A DNA stretch of 64,000 nucleotides, taken from Azospirillum brasilense. Lineage in GTDB: Bacteria > Pseudomonadota > Alphaproteobacteria > Azospirillales > Azospirillaceae. Shown here one piece after another: positions 37,065-45,728 of the stretch. Position 1 is the first letter of the stretch; each line of letters begins with the position of its first letter. The stretch is taken from positions 24,333 to 88,332 of the forward strand of contig NZ_QLKQ01000021.1 of NCBI RefSeq assembly GCF_003349955.1, given 5' to 3'. The notes below the pieces were generated by a model that saw nothing but the letters and a program-made list of their open reading frames with translations, ran no database searches and had not been told where the DNA came from. Both the position numbers and the translations under genes were made by a program.

Positions 37065-37433
37065 TTACTTCTTCTTGCCGGCGATCGGCTTGGCCGGACC
37101 CTTGCGGGTGCGGGCGTTCGTGTGGGTGCGCTGGCCGCGGACCGGCAGGCCCTTGCGGTGACGCAGGCCACGGTAGCAGGCCATGTCCATCAGACGCTTG
37201 ATGTTCATGGCGACCGAACGGCGCAGGTCGCCTTCGACGCGGTAGTCGGCGTCGATGGTCTCGCGGATCTTGAGGATCTCGTCGTCCGTGAGCTGGTTCA
37301 CACGGCGCTCCGCCGGGATCTCCAGCTTCGTGCAGATTTCCTTGGCCTTGAAGGGGCCGATGCCATGAATGTAGGTCAACGCAATCTCCACGCGCTTCTG
37401 CGCGGGGATGTTGACGCCAGCGATACGCGCCAC
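37065..37433 (-). CDS. rpsM: 30S ribosomal protein S13
   Basis: A 122-residue S13 beginning [22 protein letters not shown] with the helix-two-turns-helix and the C-terminal [25 protein letters not shown] tail. The start is GTG at 37433 with GAGGAG 8 bases upstream. The frame is open further upstream without homology. It is the first gene of the alpha operon here. secY and adk, usual upstream neighbours, are absent and pyk is divergent instead. Confidence 0.98.
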   Translation of the reverse strand: MARIAGVNIPAQKRVEIALTYIHGIGPFKAKEICTKLEIPAERRVNQLTDDEILKIRETIDADYRVEGDLRRSVAMNIKRLMDMACYRGLRHRKGLPVRGQRTHTNARTRKGPAKPIAGKKK

Positions 37434-37591
37434 GCCTGCTCTCCTCGATATCTCAACGGCAGCCCTCATGGGCCGCCTACACACCGATTGATCCCCGATC
37501 CGGACGCCAAGGCCCGAAGGCCAAGAAGCAAAACACGGATGCGGGACGCACAATGTCTCCCGCCGGGCCGGTTGGGCCGCGGGAGGGTGCG

Positions 37592-37619
37592 ACTATAGAA
37601 AAAGCCGGAAATCTGTCAA
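37592..37619 (-). promoter_or_regulatory. Near-consensus sigma-70 promoter of the rpsM operon
   Basis: On the minus strand a perfect -35 TTGACA (37619-37614) is followed by a 16-base spacer and a TATAGT -10 (37597-37592). The spacer carries a T-run next to the -10. This is the best promoter match in the window and points at rpsM. Confidence 0.85.
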
Positions 37620-37683
37620 GGCCGTTCTGCGGCGTTACCGTGCTTTTCCCGGTGTCCGGCCATTGTGGGGAGGATGGCCGTGG

Positions 37684-37712
37684 TTGACAAGCCGGGTGGC
37701 AACTCCTGAGAT
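37684..37712 (+). promoter_or_regulatory. Candidate promoter of pyk
   Basis: A perfect -35 TTGACA (37684-37689) with a 17-base spacer precedes a weak -10 TGAGAT (37707-37712). It ends 42 bases before the pyk start codon. Confidence 0.5.
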
Positions 37713-37754
37713 GAGCGGTCCCGCCCCGAACGGCACATATCAGAAGGCAGACCC

Positions 37755-39197
37755 ATGACCCGCAAAGTCATCCCCTTCCGGCGCTTCCGCCTGACCAAGA
37801 TCGTCGCCACGCTGGGGCCGGCCACCGCCACGCCGGAGATGATCCGCGCGCTGTTCGAGGCGGGCGTGGACGTCTTCCGCCTGAACTTCAGCCACGGCAC
37901 GCACGAGGACCACGGCCAGCGCCTCGCCACGCTGCGCGCGCTGGAGGCGGAACTGGACCATCCCATCGCGGTGATGGCCGACCTCCAGGGGCCGAAACTG
38001 CGGCTGGGGACCTTCGCCGACGGCCCCGTCACCGTCCAGCCGGGGCACCGCATCCGCCTCGACCTCTCCACCGAGCCGGGGGACGCGACCCGCGTCGGCC
38101 TGCCCCACCCGGAGATCTTCGCCGCCCTGGAGCCGGAGGCGGAGCTGCTGGTGGACGACGGCAAGGTCCGCCTGCGGGTCGTCGATTGCAGCCCGGACCA
38201 CGCCGATTGCATCGTGCTGTCCGGCAGCCGCCTGTCCGACCGCAAGGGCGTGAACGTTCCGGGCGTCGTCCTGCCGCTGACGCCGCTGACCCCGAAGGAT
38301 CATGAGGATCTGGCCTTCGCGCTCGACCAGGGGGTCGATTGGGTGGCCCTGTCCTTCGTGCAGCGGCCGGAGGACGTGGCGGAGGCGCGCAAGCTGGTCG
38401 CCGGGCGGGCCGCCCTGCTGTCGAAGATGGAGAAGCCGCAGGCCATCCAGCATCTGGAGCGCATCGTCGAACTGTCGGACGGCGTGATGGTCGCCCGCGG
38501 CGATCTCGGCGTCGAGATGCCGGCGGAGGACGTGCCGAGCATCCAGAAGCGGATCATCCGCGAATCGCGCAGGGCCGGCAAGCCGGTGATCGTCGCCACC
38601 CAGATGCTCGAATCGATGATCGGCGCCCCGGCCCCGACCCGCGCCGAGGCGTCGGACGTGGCGACCGCGGTCTATGACGGAGCCGACGCGGTGATGCTGT
38701 CGGCGGAGACGGCGGCGGGCACCTATCCCATCGAGGCGGTGTCGATGATGGACCGCATCGCCCGCCGGGTCGAGCAGGACCCGCTCTACCGCACCATCAC
38801 CGACGCCCAGCACCCGGACCCGCAGCAGACCTCCACCGACGCCGTCACCGCGGCGGCGCGGCAGGTCGCCCACACCATCCAGGCCGCGGCCATCGTCACC
38901 TACACCACCAGCGGCTCCACCACTCTGCGCGCCGCCCGCGAGCGGCCGGAGGTGCCGATCATGTGCCTGACCTCCAGCCTGGAAACGGCTCGGCGGCTCC
39001 AGCTCGCCTACGGGGTGCACAGCGTGCATTCCGCCGACGTCGCCGACTTCAACGAAATGGTTCAGAAGGCCGCCCGCTGCGCCTATGAGGACGGGCTGGC
39101 GGTGGAAGGGCAGCGGCTGGTCATCACCGCCGGCGTGCCCTTCGGCACCCCCGGCAACACCAACATCCTGCGCATCGCCTGGGTGGACGCGCAGTAA
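37755..39197 (+). CDS. pyk: Pyruvate kinase
   Basis: Makes pyruvate and ATP from phosphoenolpyruvate and ADP in lower glycolysis. The 480-residue enzyme has KIVATLGPA, the nucleotide loop FRLNFSHGTHEDH, MADLQGPKLRLG, the catalytic KMEKPQAI lysine, MVARGDLGVEMP for metal and PEP, and KPVIVATQMLESMI. The C-terminal regulatory domain is present. It is divergent from the rpsM operon, convergent with the histidine kinase (11 bp) and appears monocistronic. Confidence 0.98.
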   Translation: MTRKVIPFRRFRLTKIVATLGPATATPEMIRALFEAGVDVFRLNFSHGTHEDHGQRLATLRALEAELDHPIAVMADLQGPKLRLGTFADGPVTVQPGHRIRLDLSTEPGDATRVGLPHPEIFAALEPEAELLVDDGKVRLRVVDCSPDHADCIVLSGSRLSDRKGVNVPGVVLPLTPLTPKDHEDLAFALDQGVDWVALSFVQRPEDVAEARKLVAGRAALLSKMEKPQAIQHLERIVELSDGVMVARGDLGVEMPAEDVPSIQKRIIRESRRAGKPVIVATQMLESMIGAPAPTRAEASDVATAVYDGADAVMLSAETAAGTYPIEAVSMMDRIARRVEQDPLYRTITDAQHPDPQQTSTDAVTAAARQVAHTIQAAAIVTYTTSGSTTLRAARERPEVPIMCLTSSLETARRLQLAYGVHSVHSADVADFNEMVQKAARCAYEDGLAVEGQRLVITAGVPFGTPGNTNILRIAWVDAQ

Positions 39198-39208
39198 AAG
39201 GAAAGCCG

Positions 39209-41530
39209 TCAAGCCGGCGCACGCTCCGCCGGCGCGACGCGGGGGAAGCGCAGGGTGAAGGCGGCGCCTCGGCCCGGCGCGCTGTCCAGCGCGATGCGGC
39301 CCTTCAGCCGGCGGGTGGCGATGTTGTAGACGATGTTCAGTCCCAACCCGCTGCCCCCGGCGCCACGGCTGGTGGTGAAGAAGGGCTCGAACACCTTGCC
39401 GTGCAGGTCCGGCGGGATGCCGCGCCCGTCGTCGGCGTAGACCAGTTCCACCTCGTCGACACCCACCGCGCGCGCGGTGACCCGCAGGGTGCCGTGCTGC
39501 CCCGGCGCATAGCCGTGGATGATCGAGTTCATGACGAGGTTGGTCAGGACCTGGCTGAGCGCTCCCGGATAACCGTCGATCAGCAGATCCGTCGGGCAAT
39601 CCACCTCCACGGCGTGGGCCGCCCGCTTGATGCGGACGCCCAGGCTGCGCAGAACCTCGTCGATGTAGTCGCGCAGGTCGAAGACGCGGCGCTCCTCGCT
39701 CGCCTGATCCACGGCGATCTGCTTGAAGCTCTGGATGAGCTGGGCGGCGCGGTCGATGTTCAGCAGCATCAGGTGCGCCGCCTCCCCCGCCGTGTCGAGG
39801 AAGTCGGCGAAGTCGGGCCGGCGCAGCGTTCCCGCCTCGAAATCGCGCCGGATGACCCTGGTCCGTTCCGCCATCAGCGAGGCGCCGGTCAGGGCGATGC
39901 CGATGGGCGTGTTGATCTCGTGCGCCACCCCGGCCACCAGGGACCCCAGCGCCGCCATCTTCTCCGACTGGATCAGATGGGCCTGCGCCTCCTTCAGATC
40001 GCGCAGGGCGCGCTCGGCCTCCTCCCGCGCGGCGTGGGCGCGCTCCTCCGCACAGACGCGTTCCGACACGTCGGTGTGCGAACCGACGAGGCGGAACAGC
40101 TCGCCGTCAGGCCCCAGGACACGGATGGCGCGGGTCAGCATATGGACCACCCTCCCGCGCTTGTGGCGGAAGCGCTGGATGAACTGGCACTCGTTCACCA
40201 CGCCGTTGATCAGGTCGCGGGCCATGTGCACCGACAGCTCGCGGTCCTCGGGCAGGATCAGCTCGGTCCAGCGGGCGGCGGTGTTGACCATCTCGTCATC
40301 GCCATAGCCGAGCATCCCCCACCAGTACGGCGACAGCCACACCTCCCCCGTGCGCAGGTCCCATTGCGAGATGCCTTCGCGCGCCGCCCGGATCGCCAGC
40401 TCGAACAGTTCACGGCTGGCGAAGATCTCCCGCTCGGCGTTCCGCCGCTCGGTCACGTCGGTGTGGGTGACGACGAAGGCGCCATCGGGCAGCGGCCGGA
40501 TCAGGCATTCCAACACCTGCCCGTCGGAGCGGGCGCATTCCCATGACCGCTCGTCCGGCGCGGGCCGGCTGGGAAGCGGCGCGCCGGGGACCGCGGCGGG
40601 CGAGGTGTCCGGGCACACGCTCCCCGGCCCGAAGGCCAACCCCTGCCCGACCCGTCGGGCGATGGCTTCGTAGGGGGTGTGGTAGCCGAGAAACTCCGGC
40701 TCCAGCCCGAGAAGCTCCGCGGCCCGCCCGTTCCAGGCGACGAGGCGGAGCCCGCGGTCGAAGGCCATCACCCCCTGGCCCAGCCCGTTCAGAACAGCCC
40801 TGGTCTGGTCCCACTGGGCTTCGAGCGCCTGTTCGGTGCGCTTGCGGGCGGAGATGTCGCTGACGGAGGCCAGCATGGCATCCTCGCCCCGGAACCGGAA
40901 CCGCCGGGCGGAGACCATCGCCCAGAGATCGCTGCCGTCGGGCCGGCACAACCGCGTTTCGAAGCCGTCCACGCCGCCCGCCCCGTCGCGCAGGGCAGCG
41001 AGCAGCCGCTCCCGCTCCGCCGGATCGGTGTAGTAGGCCTTGGCGAAGCTGCACCCGACCACCTCGTCGAGCGGCACCCCGAACAGCAGGCCGGCGGGCT
41101 GGTTGACCGCCATCACCAGGCCGTCGGACAACCGGGTCACCACCAGGGGCACGGCGATGGCCTGCATGATCGCCCGCTCCGCTTCGCCGGCCCGGTCGCC
41201 CAGCAGATCCTCCAGACCGATGAAACCGGTCTCATCCGGCGGTCCCGCCAGGACGCCCCTGCCGTCGGTGAGGGTCAGCACCAGCTCGCCGCCCTCGCCC
41301 TCGGCAGGGATCAGCGTCGGATGCCCGCCACCGGACGGAATCGCAAGGGCCACCGGTTGTCCGGCGCGCAGCCGGTCCGCCGCCGCTGGTCCGCCACCAT
41401 GCAACGGGACCGCCGCCAGAAGGGAGTCGAGATGGTCCCCCGCCCAGCCGCCCAGCGACGCCCGGAACACGGCGTTGGCCCAGATCAGGCGCCCGTCGGC
41501 ATCGAAGCGGGCAAGGCCGGCAGCGGCCAT
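39209..41530 (-). CDS. Multi-PAS sensor histidine kinase
   Basis: A probable cytoplasmic hybrid-less sensor kinase of 773 residues without membrane helices. Four PAS-like domains span about residues 1-480: ARFDADGRLIWANAVF, VTRLSDGLVMAVNQPA, AFDRGLRLVAWNGRAAELL, and a PAS/PAC with FIQRFRHKRGRVV. A short coiled coil follows, then the phosphorylation site VAHEINTP (His near 536) and an HATPase domain with N-box LVMNSIIHG and G-boxes DDGRGIPPD and GSGLGLNIV. ATG 41530 has AGGGGAG 9 bases upstream. The longer frame to 41617 lacks one. No response regulator is adjacent. The signal is unknown. Confidence 0.92.
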   Translation of the reverse strand: MAAAGLARFDADGRLIWANAVFRASLGGWAGDHLDSLLAAVPLHGGGPAAADRLRAGQPVALAIPSGGGHPTLIPAEGEGGELVLTLTDGRGVLAGPPDETGFIGLEDLLGDRAGEAERAIMQAIAVPLVVTRLSDGLVMAVNQPAGLLFGVPLDEVVGCSFAKAYYTDPAERERLLAALRDGAGGVDGFETRLCRPDGSDLWAMVSARRFRFRGEDAMLASVSDISARKRTEQALEAQWDQTRAVLNGLGQGVMAFDRGLRLVAWNGRAAELLGLEPEFLGYHTPYEAIARRVGQGLAFGPGSVCPDTSPAAVPGAPLPSRPAPDERSWECARSDGQVLECLIRPLPDGAFVVTHTDVTERRNAEREIFASRELFELAIRAAREGISQWDLRTGEVWLSPYWWGMLGYGDDEMVNTAARWTELILPEDRELSVHMARDLINGVVNECQFIQRFRHKRGRVVHMLTRAIRVLGPDGELFRLVGSHTDVSERVCAEERAHAAREEAERALRDLKEAQAHLIQSEKMAALGSLVAGVAHEINTPIGIALTGASLMAERTRVIRRDFEAGTLRRPDFADFLDTAGEAAHLMLLNIDRAAQLIQSFKQIAVDQASEERRVFDLRDYIDEVLRSLGVRIKRAAHAVEVDCPTDLLIDGYPGALSQVLTNLVMNSIIHGYAPGQHGTLRVTARAVGVDEVELVYADDGRGIPPDLHGKVFEPFFTTSRGAGGSGLGLNIVYNIATRRLKGRIALDSAPGRGAAFTLRFPRVAPAERAPA

Positions 41531-41733
41531 CCGCGAACACTCCCCTTCATTCCTCAAGACGACGGCCGCCGGATGAGACCGGTCGGGCGCTCCCGAGTCC
41601 ATCCGCTGCGAATTCATGCAAAATGAATCTACACCAGATCACCGCACCTGCACCATGGCGCCTCCCGCAATCCTGTATGCGCACCCATGTTCCAGCTTCC
41701 GCCACCCCCAGGCCCGGAAGGACCGACCGCCGC

Positions 41734-42159
41734 ATGTCCGAGTTTGCCGCCTACGGCGGGTTGTTCCTGACCGCGTTTCTGGCCGCGACCATCTTCCCGG
41801 CCCAATCGGAAATCCTGCTGGTCGGCATGCACGCCACCGGCAACTACGACCATCTGGCGCTTCTGCTGTTCGCCACGGCGGGCAATGTGCTGGGATCGGT
41901 GGTCAACTGGGCGCTGGGGCGCTACCTGATGCATTTCCAGGACCGGCGCTGGTTCCCGGTCCCCGCCTCCATGGTGGCGCGGGCCACCCGCTGGTACCAG
42001 CGTTTCGGGGTGTGGTCGCTGCTGCTGGCCTGGATGCCCGTGATCGGCGATCCGCTGACGCTGGTGGCCGGCATCCTGCGGGTGGACATCCGGATTTTCC
42101 TGCTGCTGGTCACGGCGGGCAAGGCCGCCCGCTACGCGGTGCTGGTCCTGGCCGTGTGA
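41734..42159 (+). CDS. YqaA/DedA-like small membrane protein
   Basis: A 141-residue inner-membrane protein of the YqaA family. It has LTAFLAATIFPAQSEILLVGM (re-entrant motif with a Glu in place), TAGNVLGSVVNWALGRYL, and WSLLLAWMPVIGDPLTLVAGILR. ATG 41734 starts the typical MSEFAAYGGLF. Upstream sequence is non-homologous. It is followed after 18 bp by a DUF454 gene, so the two may be co-transcribed. Confidence 0.88.
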   Translation: MSEFAAYGGLFLTAFLAATIFPAQSEILLVGMHATGNYDHLALLLFATAGNVLGSVVNWALGRYLMHFQDRRWFPVPASMVARATRWYQRFGVWSLLLAWMPVIGDPLTLVAGILRVDIRIFLLLVTAGKAARYAVLVLAV

Positions 42160-42177
42160 GCGTCCTATCTTCACCCC

Positions 42178-42669
42178 ATGGATGACCCGACCGCCCTTCC
42201 CAAGGACGCCGCCGTCTGCGCCTCCCCCCTGCGGCGCCGGCTGTGGCTGGCGCTGGGCTACGCCGCGGTCGGGCTGGGCATCGCGGGCACCGTGCTGCCC
42301 CTTCTGCCGACCACCCCGTTCCTTCTGCTGGCCGCCGGGGCCTTCACCAAAAGCAGCCCGGCGCTCCGCGACCGGCTGTACCGCGACCCGCGCTTCGGCC
42401 CGCTGCTGCGCGACTGGCAGGCCGAAGGGGCGATCCCCCGCAAGGCGAAGGCGGCGGCGCTGATCGGCATGGGGGTGAGCTGGACGATCGTCGCCCTGAC
42501 CGCCAGCCGCCCGCTGGTCCCCATCCTGGCCGGCACCTGCATGGCGGCGGTGGCCGTCTACATCGTCACCCGCCCCTCCCCGTCCCGGCCCGCACCGCAG
42601 GACGCGGCGTCCGAAGGCGCGGCGGTGGAGGATGGCGGAAACGTTTCCGCATTGCGAAACGAAGCTTGA
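42178..42669 (+). CDS. DUF454 (YbaN-like) inner-membrane protein
   Basis: A 163-residue protein with the DUF454 signature GIAGTVLPLLPTTPFLLLAAGAF, SSPALRDRLYRDPRFGPLLRDWQ and GAIPRKAKAAAL. Two to three transmembrane helices are followed by a soluble Pro/Ala-rich tail. The function of the family is unknown. No clear ribosome-binding site, so translation may be coupled to the yqaA-like gene 18 bp upstream. A large A/T-rich inverted repeat lies 59 bp after its stop. Confidence 0.85.
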   Translation: MDDPTALPKDAAVCASPLRRRLWLALGYAAVGLGIAGTVLPLLPTTPFLLLAAGAFTKSSPALRDRLYRDPRFGPLLRDWQAEGAIPRKAKAAALIGMGVSWTIVALTASRPLVPILAGTCMAAVAVYIVTRPSPSRPAPQDAASEGAAVEDGGNVSALRNEA

Positions 42670-42727
42670 GCCTATCGGCCGATGGACGTATTACAGCCGG
42701 CAATCCCGGCCGGTCACCAGCGCCGCT

Positions 42728-42758
42728 GAAAAATCCTTATAATCCATAGGGATTTTTC
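42728..42758. terminator. A/T-rich 13-bp inverted repeat, probable terminator
   Basis: GAAAAATCCTTAT (42728-42740) pairs with 42746-42758 with one mismatch around a 5-base loop. The right arm ends in TTTTTC, so read on plus it can act as a terminator of the DUF454 gene. The A/T-richness stands out from the surroundings, and it ends 16 bases before an FNR box, so an operator role is also possible. Confidence 0.55.
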
Positions 42759-42773
42759 AAATCCGTTCTCGTC

Positions 42774-42787
42774 TTGATCCCGATCAA
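42774..42787. promoter_or_regulatory. FNR/Anr-type anaerobox upstream of ccoG
   Basis: TTGATCCCGATCAA matches the FNR-family consensus TTGAT-N4-ATCAA perfectly. It is 66 bases before the ccoG start codon, a suitable position for activation under low oxygen by an FNR/FixK/Anr-type regulator. Confidence 0.85.
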
Positions 42788-42853
42788 GAGGCGATCGGGT
42801 CCTGTCCGCTATTGTCCGGTCTTGCGTCCCTATCCGGAGCCAAGGCAGACGAT

Positions 42854-44317
42854 ATGCCCGACGGAAGCGCTGTCACGCCGGCGAAAATCCAGTTTTTCGA
42901 GAGCCAGAAGAAGATCCACCCGAAGGCCGTCTCCGGGCGCTACCGGCGCTGGAAGACCATCCTGACCTGGGTGCTTCTGGCGGTCTTCTTCATCGCCCCC
43001 TGGATTCGCTGGGAACGCGGCCCCGACGCGCCGGCCCAGGCGGTGCTGTTCGACCTGACGACGCCGCGCTTCTTCATCTTCTGGATCGAGATCTGGCCGC
43101 AGGAGATCTACTACCTCACCGGCGTGCTGATCGTGGCGGCGCTGGGGCTGTTCCTGGCGACGGCGCTGGCCGGGCGCGTATGGTGCGGCTTCACCTGCCC
43201 GCAGACCGTATGGACCGACCTGTTCGTCTGGATCGAGCGTGCCTTCGAAGGCGACCGGGCGGAGCGCATCCGCCTGGACAAGGCGCCCTGGAGCGCGAAG
43301 AAGGCCCTGCGCAAGACCGGCAAGCACGCCGGCTGGCTGGCGCTCTCTCTGATCACCGGGTTCGGCTTCGTCGCCTTCTTCACCGACGCGCCGCGTTTGG
43401 CCGTCGATCTGCTGACCTTCAACGCGACCTACGAGGCGGCGGGCTTCTTCGCGCTGTTCGCGGGCATGACCTACGTCATGGCCGGCTGGACCCGCGAGCA
43501 GATGTGCTACTACATGTGCCCGTGGCCGCGCATCCAGACCGCCATGCTGGACGAGCACAGCCTCGTCGTCACCTACGACACGCTGCGCGGCGACACCCGC
43601 GGTCCGAAGCGCAAGTCGCAGAGCTGGGACGAGCGCCGGACCAAGGGCTTCGGCGACTGCATCGACTGCGGTCAGTGCGTGCAGGTCTGCCCGGTCGGCG
43701 TCGACATCCGCACCGGCGAACAGGCGGACTGCATCAATTGCGGCCTGTGCGCCGACGCCTGCGACAACATCATGGTGTCGCAGGAGCTGCCGAAGGGCCT
43801 GATCCGCTTCGACAGCCTGGCCGCCCAGGACACCCGCGCCCAGGGCAAGCCCTACCAGTGGCGGCTGATCCGCCCGCGCACCATCGTCTACGGCCTGCTG
43901 ATGCTGGTGATCACCGGCGCCATGGCCTGGAGCTACGCGCTGCGGCCACGGCTGGACATCGCCGTGCAGCGCGACCGCGCCCCGCTCTTCGTCACGCTGC
44001 AGGACGGCACCATCCGCAACGCCTACACCTTCAAGGTCTCCAACAAGACCCGCCAGGACCGCTCCTACACGCTGGCCGCCGCCGGCATCGCCGGCGCCGA
44101 GGTGAAGGTGGTGGGCGAGCGCGACGAGGACAGCGGCAGCGCGGTCAGCCACATCTCCGCCTCCCCGGACAGCGTGGCGACCTACCGCGTCTACGTCACG
44201 GTGCCGCGCGACTCCGTGCCGGACGCCTCCACCCCGGTCACCTTCCAGTTGACCGACACCAACAACGGCGACCGGGACAGCTACAAGAGCGTGTTCCTGG
44301 GGCCGGGCGCCAAGTAA
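42854..44317 (+). CDS. ccoG: Cytochrome c oxidase accessory protein CcoG (RdxA)
   Basis: A 487-residue membrane ferredoxin-like protein needed for copper reduction during cbb3 oxidase assembly. About five transmembrane helices hold VWCGFTCPQTVW and EQMCYYMCPWPRIQ motifs. Two [4Fe-4S] clusters come from DCIDCGQCVQVCP and DCINCGLCADACD (residues about 272-310), and a C-terminal Ig-like domain (about 375-487) is periplasmic. ATG 42854 is preferred over the upstream open frame by an AAGG site 8 bases upstream and by homology. A perfect FNR box lies upstream. The oxidase genes ccoNOQP are not in the window. Confidence 0.94.
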   Translation: MPDGSAVTPAKIQFFESQKKIHPKAVSGRYRRWKTILTWVLLAVFFIAPWIRWERGPDAPAQAVLFDLTTPRFFIFWIEIWPQEIYYLTGVLIVAALGLFLATALAGRVWCGFTCPQTVWTDLFVWIERAFEGDRAERIRLDKAPWSAKKALRKTGKHAGWLALSLITGFGFVAFFTDAPRLAVDLLTFNATYEAAGFFALFAGMTYVMAGWTREQMCYYMCPWPRIQTAMLDEHSLVVTYDTLRGDTRGPKRKSQSWDERRTKGFGDCIDCGQCVQVCPVGVDIRTGEQADCINCGLCADACDNIMVSQELPKGLIRFDSLAAQDTRAQGKPYQWRLIRPRTIVYGLLMLVITGAMAWSYALRPRLDIAVQRDRAPLFVTLQDGTIRNAYTFKVSNKTRQDRSYTLAAAGIAGAEVKVVGERDEDSGSAVSHISASPDSVATYRVYVTVPRDSVPDASTPVTFQLTDTNNGDRDSYKSVFLGPGAK

Positions 44318-44348
44318 GCTCGCCGTCATTCCGGAAGGAACTCCGCCC

Positions 44349-44888
44349 ATGACCTCTTCGACACCCGCCCGCATCGGCATGGTCACCGTGTCCGACCGGG
44401 CCAGCGCGGGCATCTACGAGGACAAGGGCGGCCCGGCCATCCGGGAGGAGCTGGAGCGCATCGTCGCCTCCCCCTGGGAGGCGGTGGCCCGCGTCATCCC
44501 CGACGACCGCGAGGGCATCGCCGCCACCTTGATCGAGCTGGCCGACCGGGAGCGGTGCGACCTGATCGTGACCACCGGCGGCACCGGCCCCGCTCCGCGC
44601 GACGTGACGCCGGAGGCGACGGAGCAGGTCTGCGAAAAAATGATGCCCGGCTTCGGCGAGCTGATGCGCTCGGTCAGCCTGAGCGTCGTGCCGACCGCCA
44701 TCCTGTCGCGCCAGACCGCGGGAATCCGCGGCAACAGCCTGATCGTGAATCTTCCGGGCAAGCCTTCGGCCATTCACGACTGCCTGATGGCGGTCTTCCC
44801 GGCAATTCCGTACTGCCTCGATCTGATCGGCGCGGCGCGCATCGACACTGACCCATTGGTCTGCAAGGCATTCCGCCCGAAGTCCTGA
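44349..44888 (+). CDS. mog: Molybdopterin adenylyltransferase
   Basis: Activates molybdopterin with ATP before molybdate insertion. The 179-residue protein has the MoaB/Mog fold motifs MVTVSDRASAGIYEDKGG, TTGGTGPAPRDVTPEAT and the LPGKPSAIHDCL stretch. Length and the long C-terminal part favour Mog over MoaB. GGAAGGA lies 8 bases before the ATG, and the gene starts 31 bp after ccoG, so the two may form one FNR-controlled unit. The same region carries a ModE-type regulator (56.2 kb). Confidence 0.92.
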   Translation: MTSSTPARIGMVTVSDRASAGIYEDKGGPAIREELERIVASPWEAVARVIPDDREGIAATLIELADRERCDLIVTTGGTGPAPRDVTPEATEQVCEKMMPGFGELMRSVSLSVVPTAILSRQTAGIRGNSLIVNLPGKPSAIHDCLMAVFPAIPYCLDLIGAARIDTDPLVCKAFRPKS

Positions 44889-45017
44889 GCTTTTGCCTAT
44901 ACCCTTTTTGCGCGTGCGGAGAGGAATACCATACGCATGGCCATGTTGCCTTGCGGGAACCCGTGCTCACCTTTTTCGTTCGAGGGGAGCGGGGTCCCCG
45001 ATCAAGGTGAGCCAGCC

Positions 45018-45584
45018 ATGCTGTTCGATTTCGAGCCTTCGGGCATAAACGACACCTATCTGCGCCTGACCCGGCGCGGTGTTTCCTGCATCGTCGCTCC
45101 GGCCGGGGCGTGGAACGGGTTGCTTCGGGTCAACTACATCGTCGCCGGGTCGCCCGGCGGTGCCGATCCGCACATGATCTACCGCTGCCTGGACGTCGGT
45201 TGGGACGATGGTCGCTTCTGCTGGAAGGGCCGCGCCGCGCCGGTGATGACCACCTCGGCCATGGTGGACATCCTTCAGGAACGCGGGCTTGTCACCAATG
45301 GCGAGGCCGAGCGGCTGCTGTTCGGCATCAACAGCCCGGCGTCGGGCGGCTCCTCGGACGAGGCGCTGATCGCCCGCGCCATGCTTCTGGGCTGCACCTT
45401 CTCGCCGATCTACGAGGACGCTCCGCTGAGCAGCGGTCCGCCGCGCGTGGGCGGTTTCGCCCTGCGCACCCTGGCCGATCCCGGCGCCTTCGTCCTGACC
45501 GCCCGCGACGGGCTTCCCGTGCTGGACGCGCCCGCCCGCGACGCGCTGAAGCGCCTGATGGCCGAGAACGGCATCACGCTCTGA
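45018..45584 (+). CDS. Protein of unknown function
   Basis: A 188-residue cytoplasmic protein I do not recognise. The N-terminal part has beta-rich segments (CIVAPAGAWNGLLRVNYIV, MIYRCLDVGWDDGRFCW). The C-terminus looks helical (LDAPARDALKRLMAENGITL). Three Cys are scattered. No membrane helix. ATG 45018 has AGGTGAG 7 bases upstream. The first unit of a 16-bp tandem repeat starts in its stop codon. Confidence 0.68.
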   Translation: MLFDFEPSGINDTYLRLTRRGVSCIVAPAGAWNGLLRVNYIVAGSPGGADPHMIYRCLDVGWDDGRFCWKGRAAPVMTTSAMVDILQERGLVTNGEAERLLFGINSPASGGSSDEALIARAMLLGCTFSPIYEDAPLSSGPPRVGGFALRTLADPGAFVLTARDGLPVLDAPARDALKRLMAENGITL

Positions 45585-45631
45585 CGGCGGCGTTTCTCCA
45601 AGGCGGCGTTTCTCCACGGCGGCGTTTCTTC
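45584..45631 (+). repeat. 16-bp tandem repeat, three units
   Basis: Three direct repeats of ACGGCGGCGTTTCTCC: 45584-45599 exact, 45600-45615 with one difference, 45616-45631 with one difference. They begin in the stop codon of the preceding gene and end 17 bases before the FNR/Dnr-type box of nnrS. Such arrays change length by slippage. Confidence 0.9.
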
Positions 45632-45648
45632 AACCTGACGGATTGTAT

Positions 45649-45662
45649 TTGACGGCGGTCAA
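45649..45662. promoter_or_regulatory. FNR/Dnr-type box upstream of nnrS
   Basis: TTGACGGCGGTCAA is a perfect palindrome TTGAC-N4-GTCAA, of the type recognised by Dnr/NnrR/FNR-family regulators. It is 66 bases before the nnrS start, the same distance as the ccoG box. Confidence 0.8.
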
Positions 45663-45728
45663 AGAAGGGTGACCGCCACCGGCGCAGTGTGACGGCATGA
45701 CCGATGCCTCCAACGCGCGGGGAACGCC

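Larger units (their letters stand above)
37434..37754. other. 321-bp divergent promoter region between rpsM and pyk
   Basis: No coding sequence. It holds a near-consensus minus-strand promoter for rpsM and a plus-strand promoter candidate for pyk (separate entries). About 158 bases of untranslated leader would precede rpsM, with room for autoregulation of the ribosomal operon, but I could not identify a specific S4- or other r-protein-binding structure. Confidence 0.7.
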
